Shown here piece after piece: positions 17,180 to 25,478 of a DNA stretch of 53,412 nt (positions are counted from its first letter, which is position 1; each line of letters starts with the position of its first letter). Source of the stretch: Gammaproteobacteria bacterium UBA4421 (GTDB taxonomy: Bacteria; Pseudomonadota; Gammaproteobacteria; Pseudomonadales; Azotimanducaceae). The position numbers were made by a program, and so were the translations under genes. The notes beneath the pieces were generated by a model that was not told the DNA's origin, ran no database searches, and saw nothing but the letters and a program-made list of their open reading frames with translations. The stretch spans positions 1 through 53,412 of the forward strand of contig DGQF01000022.1 in NCBI GenBank assembly GCA_002389675.1, written 5' to 3'.

Positions 17180-17811
17180 TAAATATCGCGCTCGGCTAAC
17201 AGTCGCTGGATCACTAGTGCAATGTTTTTCTGCACCTCATCTAATGACTGGCTCGCATCAATGGTATGCATTCGCGACAACGAAGCCGCCCGGGCCAGAT
17301 AACCCTGGCGCACAGCTTGAAAAAAAACGAGCTGTTCTTGCTCCATGCGGTCTAACTCTCGCGAGGCAATTCGGCTGCGCCCCACATCCGGATCACAATC
17401 AAGGTACAGCGTTAGATCAGGCTGCAAATCTCGCTGCACCCACTGTTCGAGTTGTCTGACATAATTAAGATCAACTCCGCGCGCGGTTCCTTGATAGGCA
17501 TAAGAAGCGTCGGTAAAACGGTCGCTCACAACCCACTGCCCTCGCGCTAAACGTGGTCTTATCTCCGTATTCAAATGCTGATTTCGAGCGGCAAAGACAA
17601 CTAATAATTCGGTCAAACCGGCCACTGGCTCATCCCAAGTTGAGAGCAATTGATCTCGCAAAGCCTCGGCAAACGGCGTACCTCCGGGTTCTCGCGTTTC
17701 GTAAAAATCAATATTAGCCTGCCTTAACAAATCACATAAAAACACTAAATTTGTCGACTTACCTGCGCCCTCAGAGCCTTCCAGAGTGATAAATTTTCCT
17801 TTTAAACTCAT
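17179..17811 (-). CDS. tmk: Thymidylate kinase
   Basis: Tmk phosphorylates dTMP to dTDP. The 210-residue protein has the P-loop EGSEGAGKSTN near residue 12, the TREPGGT motif, and the DRF-type motif followed by ASYAYQGTARG. An LID region rich in arginine is near residue 150. The start overlaps the mltG stop by four bases (ATGA), and the stop overlaps the holB start. This is the standard mltG-tmk-holB arrangement. Confidence 0.96.
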   Translation of the reverse strand: MSLKGKFITLEGSEGAGKSTNLVFLCDLLRQANIDFYETREPGGTPFAEALRDQLLSTWDEPVAGLTELLVVFAARNQHLNTEIRPRLARGQWVVSDRFTDASYAYQGTARGVDLNYVRQLEQWVQRDLQPDLTLYLDCDPDVGRSRIASRELDRMEQEQLVFFQAVRQGYLARAASLSRMHTIDASQSLDEVQKNIALVIQRLLAERDI

Positions 17812-18827
17812 GGTTTTACCTGTCGATTTAGTTGATACGTGCGGACCGCACTATTGTGCTCACTTAACGTGCGTGAAAACTTACTTTTGCCATCTCCTTG
17901 AGCAACAAAATACAGATAATCGCCGTCTGCAGGCTGGACTGCCGCCTCGAGCGAGGCGTTAGACGGCAGTGCAATGGGCGTTGGCGGCAAGCCTCGATTC
18001 TGATAAGTGTTAAACGGTGAATCAATGCGCAAATGCGCACGCGTGAGGTTTCCGTCGAATTCTGCGCCCAGTAGATAAATCACGGTGGGATCTGTTTGCA
18101 ATCGCATCTGGCGACCAAGTCGATTATGAAAAACCTGACTAATGAGGGTTCTATCACTTTCCAAACCCGTTTCCATTTCAATAATCGAAGCTAAAATCAC
18201 CATCTCAAACGGACTCTTCAGCGCGCTATTCTCCTGCTTTTTTTGCCAAGCAGACAACATTCGCAGGCGCATCGCATCATAGGCGCGCAGTAGAATATCT
18301 CTGGTGCTATCACCACGCCGAAAATAATAAGTATCAGGAAAAAACATACCTTCTACAAATGGCGCATCTAGCGCAAGTTCCGACGTTAAATCTAGGGCGG
18401 TTGCCGCGGACAAATTTTGCGATAACAAGTCATTGTCACGCAACTGCCGCAGAAGTACGGCCACCGTGATACCCTCCCGAACACGGAACCGATGAGTCAC
18501 GACCGACCCGTCTCGCAACATAGACAAGAGTTGCCTTGGAGTCATACCAACGGACATTTGGTATTCGCCCGCTTGCAGAGAGGTTTCGAGCCCCGTCAGG
18601 CGTGCTAATAATAACAATCGGTTGGAATTATCGAATCCTGCCTCATCGAGCTTTTCAATCAAGTCCGAAAGGCTTTCACCAGGCATCAGATCAAAGAAAA
18701 TAGGCGCATTTTGAATCGGTTGCACGGCCCATTTAGTGATATGCCAATAACCAGCGCAGAGCAACAACAAACCCACTGCCGCGATCATCGCAGCTAATTT
18801 CATCAGTTTGCGGAAGACTCCGCCCAC
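17808..18827 (-). CDS. mltG: Endolytic peptidoglycan transglycosylase MltG
   Basis: MltG cleaves nascent glycan strands at the inner-membrane outer face and sets glycan length. The 339-residue protein has one N-terminal membrane helix (about residues 8-27) and a YceG domain. The catalytic glutamate is in ASIIEMETG, followed by the conserved RLQTDPTVIY. It starts at GTG 18827, only 3 bp after the fabF stop. Many gammaproteobacteria have pabC between fabF and mltG; here there is none. Confidence 0.94.
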   Translation of the reverse strand: MGGVFRKLMKLAAMIAAVGLLLLCAGYWHITKWAVQPIQNAPIFFDLMPGESLSDLIEKLDEAGFDNSNRLLLLARLTGLETSLQAGEYQMSVGMTPRQLLSMLRDGSVVTHRFRVREGITVAVLLRQLRDNDLLSQNLSAATALDLTSELALDAPFVEGMFFPDTYYFRRGDSTRDILLRAYDAMRLRMLSAWQKKQENSALKSPFEMVILASIIEMETGLESDRTLISQVFHNRLGRQMRLQTDPTVIYLLGAEFDGNLTRAHLRIDSPFNTYQNRGLPPTPIALPSNASLEAAVQPADGDYLYFVAQGDGKSKFSRTLSEHNSAVRTYQLNRQVKP

Positions 18828-18830
18828 CGA

Positions 18831-20066
18831 TCAAACGGTGCCAAAAATCAGCGTTCCGTTGGTCCCACCAAAGCCAAAGGAATTGCTTGCCGCAGCCTTG
18901 ATACGTACATCGCGCGCGACGTTTGGCACATAGTCAAGATCACAATCTGGACTTGGATTGTGCAGATTTATGGTTGGCGGGAGCACCTGATCCGCTAACG
19001 CCTTGATCGTGAAGATCGCCTCGACGGAGCCTGCAGCGCCCAATAGATGGCCAATCATTGATTTCGTTGAACTGACAGCCAAGGAGGTATCCGCACCAAA
19101 TATCGATTTAATCCCCTTGGTTTCAGCGACATCTCCCAACGGCGTTGAGGTGCCGTGCGCATTGAGATAACCAACATCTTCGGGATTCAGGGCCGCGTCC
19201 TTCAGCGCATTGCGCATCGATGCCGCGCCACCTTCTCCATTCTCAGCCGGACTGGTGATGTGAAATGCGTCACCACTCATACCAAACCCGAGAACCTCTG
19301 CATAGATCTTGGCACCGCGAGCACAGGCTCGTTCATATTCTTCCAGTACAAGCACACCTGCGCCGTCTCCAAGAACAAAACCGTCACGGCCTTCATCCCA
19401 GGGGCGACTGGCCTGTTCTGGTTCCTCGTTACGCGTCGATAGCGCTTTCATCGAATTAAAGGCGGCGACACAAATTGGCGAAGTCGCATACTCAGCACCA
19501 CCAACCACCATGACGTCGGCCTCACCATACTGGATCATTCTTGCGCCAAAGCCGATATTGTGGGTACCTGTTGTACATGCGGTCACAATCGCAATATTGG
19601 GACCCTTAAAACCATAACGAACGGATAGGTTTCCCGCAATCATGTTGATTACAGAGCCTGTCACAAAAAATGGAGACACTCGGCGGGGACCGCTTTTGAT
19701 CAGCGTGGAGTGCGTTTCCTCTATCAGATTGATTCCACCGATACCCGAGCCGATAGCGATACCGATCCGATCACCATCGTCGGGATGCGCAACCAAACCC
19801 GCGTCTTGAATTGCTTGAATACCAGCAACCATCCCGAATTGGATAAAACCATCAATTCGACGGGCTTCTTTTGCAGCCATATACTCAGTGATATCGAGGC
19901 CTTTGACCGCAGCACAAATCTTGACGCCGTGATCCTGCGTATCAAAATAGGGATTTTCGGCAACACCACTGGTACCCGCTAATGCAGCCTGCCAAGAGTC
20001 ATTGACGGTATTCCCAATGGGGGAAACCATACCCAAACCGGTTACGACAACTCTTCTTCTACTCAT
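18831..20066 (-). CDS. fabF: 3-oxoacyl-[acyl-carrier-protein] synthase II
   Basis: FabF extends acyl-ACP by condensation with malonyl-ACP. The Cys-His-His triad is visible in ITACTTG-type context (VTACTTGTHN), NAHGTSTPLGD and GHLLGAAGS. I place the start at ATG 20066 (MSRRRVVVTG), giving 411 residues, close to E. coli FabF. A longer frame starting at 20114 has unconserved sequence. The region around the start contains a duplicated 12-bp unit. The gene follows acpP by about 125 bp with this start. Confidence 0.95.
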   Translation of the reverse strand: MSRRRVVVTGLGMVSPIGNTVNDSWQAALAGTSGVAENPYFDTQDHGVKICAAVKGLDITEYMAAKEARRIDGFIQFGMVAGIQAIQDAGLVAHPDDGDRIGIAIGSGIGGINLIEETHSTLIKSGPRRVSPFFVTGSVINMIAGNLSVRYGFKGPNIAIVTACTTGTHNIGFGARMIQYGEADVMVVGGAEYATSPICVAAFNSMKALSTRNEEPEQASRPWDEGRDGFVLGDGAGVLVLEEYERACARGAKIYAEVLGFGMSGDAFHITSPAENGEGGAASMRNALKDAALNPEDVGYLNAHGTSTPLGDVAETKGIKSIFGADTSLAVSSTKSMIGHLLGAAGSVEAIFTIKALADQVLPPTINLHNPSPDCDLDYVPNVARDVRIKAAASNSFGFGGTNGTLIFGTV

Positions 20067-20086
20067 AGATGACCACTCATAGATGA
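20061..20086 (-). repeat. Duplicated start region of fabF with a five-codon leader frame
   Basis: The 12-mer ACTCATAGATGA (plus-strand reading) occurs twice, at 20061-20072 and 20075-20086, separated by 2 bp. Each copy contains an ATGAGT on the minus strand. The upstream ATG (20080) opens a five-codon frame whose TGA (20063-20065) overlaps the fabF ATG. Whether it is translated is unknown. Confidence 0.7.
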
Positions 20087-20192
20087 TAGATGGACAGCGC
20101 AACCGGAGGCCCACTAAGATTCGCCTTATCGAAGTCCAGATAAAGCATTGCCGCGGGCAGCTTCTTGGCGCGCAAATTGCGGCTGTTTAGCC

Positions 20193-20426
20193 CTATTGGT
20201 GCGCCAAAATGTAGTCTATTGCGTCTTTAACCGTTGTAATTTTTTCAGCTTCTTCGTCAGGAATTTCGGTTTCGAATTCCTCCTCTAAAGCCATTACAAG
20301 CTCAACGGTATCTAATGAATCGGCCCCGAGGTCCTCAACAAAAGAAGCTTTTTCGTTCACCTCGTCGTCTTTGACTCCGAGTTGCTCACAAATCAATTTC
20401 TTTACACGTTCTTCAACACTGCTCAT
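20193..20426 (-). CDS. acpP: Acyl carrier protein
   Basis: AcpP carries growing fatty acids on a phosphopantetheine arm. The 77-residue acidic protein has the attachment site Ser37 in [11 protein letters not shown]. It lies between fabG and fabF, as is standard. A promoter at 20472-20500 provides independent expression, expected for this very abundant protein. The ribosome binding site is the GGGAG about 11 bases before the ATG. Confidence 0.98.
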   Translation of the reverse strand: MSSVEERVKKLICEQLGVKDDEVNEKASFVEDLGADSLDTVELVMALEEEFETEIPDEEAEKITTVKDAIDYILAHQ

Positions 20427-20471
20427 TTTTAAGGTATCTCCCTAGAAAGTTCGTGAATGCAGGGCGGGCGC

Positions 20472-20500
20472 ATTCTATAGAGGCCATTTACGCAACGCAA
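20472..20500 (-). promoter_or_regulatory. Sigma70-like promoter of acpP
   Basis: On the minus strand, TTGCGT (20495-20500) and TAGAAT (20472-20477) are separated by 17 bp. They match the consensus hexamers at four and five positions. It lies in the 129-bp gap between fabG and acpP and would give a leader of about 40 bases. A second acpP-proximal promoter is a known feature of fab clusters. Confidence 0.65.
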
Positions 20501-20555
20501 GCAAGCTTTTGTCTCTTGAAACGGCGCCGCCCTTGCGGTTATAAAATTTTTTCCA

Positions 20556-21284
20556 TCAGGCGGCAAACATGCCACCGTTTATATGTATTGTCTGCGCGGT
20601 GATGTAACCCGCTTCATCACCGACCAAATAAGACACGGCGCTGGCAACCTCTGTTGCCTCACCCATGCGCCCCAAAGGAATGCGCTCCAGCATAGATGCC
20701 GTTTGCGCGTCCGTTAACTCTGCCGTCATGTCAGTCCCAATAAACCCTGGCGCGACTGTATTGACCGTAATATTTCTCGAGGCAACTTCCAATGCCAACG
20801 CCCTAGAAAAACCTTCCACAGCAGCCTTGGAGGCGACATAGTTGCTTTGCCCCGCGTTACCCATACGCGCAACAACGGAGCCCAGGTTAACGATTCTGCC
20901 CCATCTTGATTTCACCATTCCGCGCAAAACAAGCTTGGTGACGCGATAGAGGCCATTTAAATTTGTATTTACAACATCTGTCCACTCAGCTTCGCCCATG
21001 CGCAACATCAGGTTGTCTTTGGTAATCCCAGCGTTATTGACTAATATCTGCGGCGAATCTGCTGCGTCACCAATACGCTGCATCAACGACTGGACTGATT
21101 CAGGATCATCCAATCGCAACTCCACACCCACACCACTGACACCTAATGCCTGCGAAATCCGCTCGGCACCTACTGGCGAGGTAGCGGTGCCCACCACAAA
21201 ATACCCATCACTGGCCAGACGGTCGGCGATAGCGGCCCCGATTCCCCGCGATGCGCCCGTGACTAGCGCCGTTTTTCTAGCCAT
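20556..21284 (-). CDS. fabG: 3-oxoacyl-[acyl-carrier-protein] reductase
   Basis: FabG reduces 3-ketoacyl-ACP with NADPH. The 242-residue short-chain dehydrogenase has the cofactor motif TGASRGIG near residue 8, NNAG, the catalytic serine in NLGSVV, and YVASK (Tyr-x-x-x-Lys). A 66-bp gap separates it from fabD upstream, and acpP follows. Confidence 0.97.
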   Translation of the reverse strand: MARKTALVTGASRGIGAAIADRLASDGYFVVGTATSPVGAERISQALGVSGVGVELRLDDPESVQSLMQRIGDAADSPQILVNNAGITKDNLMLRMGEAEWTDVVNTNLNGLYRVTKLVLRGMVKSRWGRIVNLGSVVARMGNAGQSNYVASKAAVEGFSRALALEVASRNITVNTVAPGFIGTDMTAELTDAQTASMLERIPLGRMGEATEVASAVSYLVGDEAGYITAQTIHINGGMFAA

Positions 21285-21350
21285 ATTGGGTCTCTCTCAT
21301 GCTGTTCTTCGCTTGGGTTCTCGTTTTATATTTCATTGCTAACTTGTATC

Positions 21351-22250
21351 TCAAAGAACCCCAGCTTTTGACAACCCTGAAGTCGGCGTTGATTTTGATA
21401 TCCTTCGAATTAGACCTGCCAGTACACTGCCCGGGCCACATTCAGCAAAGTCCGTTACCCCGAGGCTAATCATTTGATTCACGCACTCAGACCAGCGCAC
21501 CGGTTCAGCTATTTGCGCCACTAAATTCGTACGCAACTCATTTAGATCGTTGGGCACCTTGGCACTTACGTTTTGAATAATTGGTATACTGGGTAAGGTC
21601 AGCGGAATTCGATTCAGCGCTTCAGCAAACTCTGATTGCGCCGCTGCCATGAGTGGAGAATGAAAAGGGCCGCTAACGTCTAAAAGAACCGCCCGCTTCG
21701 CACCATCAGCCTTGCAGGCAACAACCGCAGCTTCCACTGCTGCTGTCGCACCAGCAATGACCACCTGCCCGGGTGCATTAAAGTTTGCAGCGACAACAAC
21801 GCCTTCAACGTGTTCACAGCAGGCAACTACCTGCGGGTCATCTAAACCCATAATTGCCGCCATAGCACCTTGCCCTCTGGGCACAGCCGCTTCCATGAGT
21901 TCTCCGCGCAACCGCACCAGCCTGAGCGCGTCAGCAAAGTTCAGCGCACCTGCGCAGGTCAGCGCTGAATATTCCCCAAGGCTATGGCCCGCAACATAAC
22001 TCGGCGATGGGGATTGTTTCTGCCAGACATCCCACAACGCAGCACTCGCAGCCAGCAATATAGGCTGAGTATTTTGAGTCGCAGACAAGTCTTCGGGTGG
22101 CCCCTTTTGAACCATTTCCCAAAGATCGAAGCCAAGCACGTCTGACGCCTCGGAAAATTTATCGACAATGGTAGTGTACGTCGCCGCCAGATCAGCAAGC
22201 ATGCCCACGCTTTGCGCACCTTGCCCCGGAAAAACCGCGCCGAGGGTCAT
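21351..22250 (-). CDS. fabD: Malonyl-CoA:ACP transacylase
   Basis: FabD loads malonate onto ACP. The 299-residue protein has the FPGQGAQ N-terminus, the nucleophile in AGHSLGEYSAL, an arginine in RLRGELM and the catalytic histidine in SGPFHSPLM. It starts only 5 bp after rpmF. In Pseudomonas plsX lies between them, and in E. coli both plsX and fabH; neither is present here. Confidence 0.97.
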   Translation of the reverse strand: MTLGAVFPGQGAQSVGMLADLAATYTTIVDKFSEASDVLGFDLWEMVQKGPPEDLSATQNTQPILLAASAALWDVWQKQSPSPSYVAGHSLGEYSALTCAGALNFADALRLVRLRGELMEAAVPRGQGAMAAIMGLDDPQVVACCEHVEGVVVAANFNAPGQVVIAGATAAVEAAVVACKADGAKRAVLLDVSGPFHSPLMAAAQSEFAEALNRIPLTLPSIPIIQNVSAKVPNDLNELRTNLVAQIAEPVRWSECVNQMISLGVTDFAECGPGSVLAGLIRRISKSTPTSGLSKAGVL

Positions 22251-22255
22251 CGTTA

Positions 22256-22432
22256 CTAACTCTCTTCGGAGATAACCTGACGGCCGCGATAATAGCCATC
22301 CGCAGTCACATGATGGCGACGGTGGGTTTCCCCGGTGGTGTTATCCACGGACAACGTAGGCTTATCCAACGCGTCGTGCGAACGTCTCTGCCCACGACGC
22401 GAGCGGGTAACTTTACTCTTTTGAACTGCCAT
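22256..22432 (-). CDS. rpmF: 50S ribosomal protein L32
   Basis: This 58-residue protein was found by reading the minus strand from the ATG at 22432. It starts [20 protein letters not shown] and continues to [15 protein letters not shown], matching bacterial L32 of the zinc-free type (no Cys pairs). It is preceded by an AAAGGA-type ribosome binding site. It follows yceD, as is near universal, and abuts fabD. Confidence 0.96.
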   Translation of the reverse strand: MAVQKSKVTRSRRGQRRSHDALDKPTLSVDNTTGETHRRHHVTADGYYRGRQVISEES

Positions 22433-22511
22433 CTCTTTTCCTTACTAGTTTGCCAAATCAACTGGCTTATTGGCGCGCATAATACCACGTATAGGGCACA
22501 AGCACAGGCCA

Positions 22512-23066
22512 CTACTGATTATCGTCTTCAGACTCCGGTGAACGCGCCCCAATCCCCATTTGAGATAATGCAGCAAAAGGTCGGTGCGTATCGGGCTCCA
22601 CCTCTTCCACGAGGGGTCCAAAGGACATTTTCGGGTAATTAACACATTCCGCTACCATGCAAACCTTGGCCGGCAGATGCAAAAGTATCTCGTCCTCGAT
22701 CAACTCCACCACATCTAACTGTGGTCCTGAAACCACAATAATTTCCAACGCTTGGTCTTGCTCACGCCACAACTTTGCCTGATCCTCAGAGTTAGCCAAT
22801 ACCGCCTCTATCTGCGCCTTAACCTCTACCTGCACCGGCTCTGTACATCGCTGGCACGCCAGCCCGAGGACGGTTTCCGCCTTTCCAGCAACGGCCACTC
22901 GACCACGGTCATCCACTGCAAAGCTTAAGCGTGCACGGATGTCCTGCAGATTGATCGCACAATCTACCAATCGTTGGCAGTTCTGAGCCGGCACCTGCCG
23001 GTCTATCACCGCCTCGGACTTTGCAAGATCAGCATATTGCGGCACAGAGTTATTGCGTGTTGTCAT
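22512..23066 (-). CDS. yceD: YceD/DUF177 family 23S rRNA accumulation protein
   Basis: YceD-family proteins are needed for normal 23S rRNA levels. Family features are the central CQRCTEPV Cys pair and the acidic VVELIEDEILLHLP segment. I place the start at ATG 23066 (MTTRNNSV), giving about 184 residues, because the sequence further upstream is unconserved. An ATG at 23081 is also possible, and no clear ribosome binding site decides it. It is divergent from maf and followed by rpmF. Confidence 0.88.
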   Translation of the reverse strand: MTTRNNSVPQYADLAKSEAVIDRQVPAQNCQRLVDCAINLQDIRARLSFAVDDRGRVAVAGKAETVLGLACQRCTEPVQVEVKAQIEAVLANSEDQAKLWREQDQALEIIVVSGPQLDVVELIEDEILLHLPAKVCMVAECVNYPKMSFGPLVEEVEPDTHRPFAALSQMGIGARSPESEDDNQ

Positions 23067-23176
23067 GGCGGCGGCAATCATAGGGATCAGACAATGCCAT
23101 GTAAACCCACACCCACGGTTAAAATTTGCAGAACGCTTAAACACCGTTTGGATTCATTTCTGCAGGAACACGCGCC

Positions 23177-23758
23177 ATGACACCATCTATTATTCTCGCC
23201 TCAACGTCTGTATACAGAGCACAAGCTTTGGCGCAATTCGACATACCCTTCACGTCCGCAGATCCGAAAGTTCAAGAGCGTCGGATTAGCGGAGAATCCG
23301 CCAGAGCCCAGTCACAAAGACTGGCCTGTGAAAAAGCCACTGCTGTGGCCAAAACCAACCCATACGCCATCGTCATCGGCGCTGACCAAGTTGGCGAATG
23401 TAAGGGAAAACTGCTGCACAAGCCTCTTTCCGTAGCAAATGCCATTAAAGGGCTTTGCGAGATCAGCGGCAAGCAAGCCACCTTTTATAGCGCGCTTGCT
23501 GTGTACTGCCCGAAACGGCAAAAGCTGTTCAAGAAAGTAGTACCCACGCGCCTAGTCTTTCGCACGATTTCAAGACAACAGGCCAAAGACTATGTGCAAA
23601 AAGACCGGCCATTGGATTGCGCAGGCGGGTTCAAAATTGAATCCTTGGGGATTGCATTGTTCGAGCAGGTCTCTGCGAAAGACCCAAGCGCGCTCATCGG
23701 ACTGCCATTAATAGCATTGACCACGATGTTGAATGATTGCGGTGTCCAACTCGTGTGA
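23177..23758 (+). CDS. maf: Maf-like nucleotide pyrophosphatase
   Basis: Maf proteins hydrolyse non-canonical or modified nucleoside triphosphates. The 193-residue product has ILASTSVYRAQAL at the N-terminus (usually ASxSxxR), GADQVGE in the position of the catalytic GADTVV motif, and GGFKIESLG. These match the YceF/MafB subgroup, which favours 7-methyl-GTP. Location next to yceD/rpmF agrees with this. It is divergent from yceD and convergent with rluC. Confidence 0.91.
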   Translation: MTPSIILASTSVYRAQALAQFDIPFTSADPKVQERRISGESARAQSQRLACEKATAVAKTNPYAIVIGADQVGECKGKLLHKPLSVANAIKGLCEISGKQATFYSALAVYCPKRQKLFKKVVPTRLVFRTISRQQAKDYVQKDRPLDCAGGFKIESLGIALFEQVSAKDPSALIGLPLIALTTMLNDCGVQLV

Positions 23759-23771
23759 GCAGGACACACCA

Positions 23772-24704
23772 TTAGGCGGTTTCTAAACCCTTCAGCCCTA
23801 CCCAATACGCCTCCAAAGCGGCACTTACAGGGGCATTCACCTTGAGCGCCCCCCGTTCTAACGGAATCATCAGCTTTCTAGCATGCAAACATAAACGTGG
23901 GGCAGCATCTGGCGTCGTTTGCTCTGAACTAGCCTGAGTGTATTTATCATCCCCTAAAACGGGGTGGCCATTTGCGCTGGTATGGACACGAATCTGATGG
24001 GTTCGCCCGGTATGCAACGTCGCCTGCAGACGAGTGGCCCGATTAGCCGCACGATCCAGCACCGCAAAATCTGTTCTTGAGGCACGCCCGTCACTCGATA
24101 CTTTCACCCGCCGCTCCCCCCAGGACGTTTCAAAGCGCTGCAGCTTTAGTTGCACAGTACGAAACTGTTGCGGCCAGGCGCCCGCAACAAAAACCTCGTA
24201 AATTTTTTTAACCTGACGGTCTCGGAATTGTTGCTGAGCGTAGGTGAGTGCTTGACGGTTTTTAGCCAAAGCTAAGCACCCAGAGGTATCTCGATCCAGG
24301 CGGTGCACAAGTTCTAAACGTAAATTCCCCGTCATATCGCGAAGGATTTCCACCACGCCAGCACCAATTCCCGAACCACCATGAACCGCGATTCCTGAAG
24401 GTTTATCAATCACCAAATACTGCTCATCTTCAAACAAAATGGCGTCCGTCAAATTCTGCTGGGTTTTTGTCGAATATTGCACCGGCAACGTATCTGCTGT
24501 GCGCACCGGTGGAATGCGAATGCGGTCATTTAGGGTTAACCGATAGCTGGCTTTGACCCGCCCGCCGTTAATCCGAACCTCCCCCTTGCGCAGTAACCGA
24601 TAGATATGCTGGCGTGGAACGCCTTTTAGCTGCCGCAATAAAAAGTTATCAACGCGCTGCCCAACATCTTGCTGATCAAACACATCCACATACCTAACGC
24701 TCAT
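23772..24704 (-). CDS. rluC: 23S rRNA pseudouridine synthase RluC
   Basis: RluC isomerises three uridines in 23S rRNA (955, 2504, 2580 in E. coli). The 310-residue protein has an N-terminal S4 RNA-binding domain (GQRVDNFLLRQL, then LLRKGEVRING) and the RluA-family catalytic motif HRLDRDTSG near residue 135, holding the catalytic Asp. It is divergent from rne across a 774-bp gap, as in other gammaproteobacteria. Confidence 0.93.
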   Translation of the reverse strand: MSVRYVDVFDQQDVGQRVDNFLLRQLKGVPRQHIYRLLRKGEVRINGGRVKASYRLTLNDRIRIPPVRTADTLPVQYSTKTQQNLTDAILFEDEQYLVIDKPSGIAVHGGSGIGAGVVEILRDMTGNLRLELVHRLDRDTSGCLALAKNRQALTYAQQQFRDRQVKKIYEVFVAGAWPQQFRTVQLKLQRFETSWGERRVKVSSDGRASRTDFAVLDRAANRATRLQATLHTGRTHQIRVHTSANGHPVLGDDKYTQASSEQTTPDAAPRLCLHARKLMIPLERGALKVNAPVSAALEAYWVGLKGLETA

Positions 24705-25478
24705 ACGTGCACACTCAAATAAAAATATAAGGGTTTGAAGGACTTAGCAAACACTGTTAACATCGCGTCGTCTCGGTGAGCCGACTTGCTGATTGTCATA
24801 CGATATAACGATCCCCGATCAATATCGATCGCTGATTAAAAATCGTAGTCAAAACAGATAATCGCCTCGCTGAGCGAACGACGACAAGCCAAACGATGGT
24901 TTTAATCCTCGACACGGCATAAGAGCATGATTGGCAAGCCCCAAAATAAAGGTCGGGTTTGCGCCAGCCCTCGAGAAGGCGAACTATGACAGTGGCAGGT
25001 AGTCTAGCGCGGATCCCTTAAACTTAGATCAACACTAGACACCCTTGATAGGTATTCGATCTTTGATGCTTGTACATTGAGCATCAGTGATAACGTGTGT
25101 TCATGTCCGAAGAAGGCGCCTAGTGGCGCACCGGAGCGTAACACTGAGCACATTTTTTGCGGATTTTGGCAATAAATTTTGGGTTTTGAGGGCTGTAGCA
25201 TTGCGTGCGTACAACAAACGACATCTACAACACTCAAGAGAAATAGGCACATTGACGAAGGTTACCGTGGGACGCGCCCATACAGCAGCGTTTGGCAGGT
25301 AATCTAGATCGCCGGGCATACCCCGACTCCCGTCACTGAAGCTCTTTAAAACCCAAGGCTAGCAATCGCTAAGCCTGTTTATGCCCTAGTCCTCAAGCGC
25401 CTGCCCTTTGCCGTCAACGACACCGGTATTTCAGCACAGCTGATTCTCCGGCTATAAAATGACAACGGACAAATTTAA
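24705..25478 (+). other. Long gene-free rluC-rne intergenic region and probable rne leader
   Basis: This is the longest stretch without a recognisable gene. Rne genes usually have a long structured 5' leader through which RNase E controls its own mRNA. Two small hairpins are visible: GCGCC-TAGT-GGCGC at 25116-25129 and GGCTAGC-AATC-GCTaAGCC at 25357-25375. A 15-bp repeat pair is also present. The short frames here lack ribosome binding sites and family resemblance. I could not fix a promoter. Confidence 0.55.
24993..25307 (+). repeat. Pair of 15-bp direct repeats exactly 300 bp apart
   Basis: TGGCAGGTAGTCTAG at 24993-25007 recurs as TGGCAGGTAATCTAG at 25293-25307, 14 of 15 identical. Both lie in the rne upstream region. 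They could be protein-binding sites or part of an ancient duplication; flanking sequence does not obviously match. Confidence 0.6.

Noticed and set aside
23208..23224. CTGTATACAG-like word in maf, considered as a LexA box
   Set aside because: Core spacing is wrong (no CTGT-N8-ACAG) and it lies inside coding sequence.
25087..25302. Open frame of 71 codons in the rne upstream region
   Set aside because: No ribosome binding site or family resemblance; overlaps several equally open frames in both directions.
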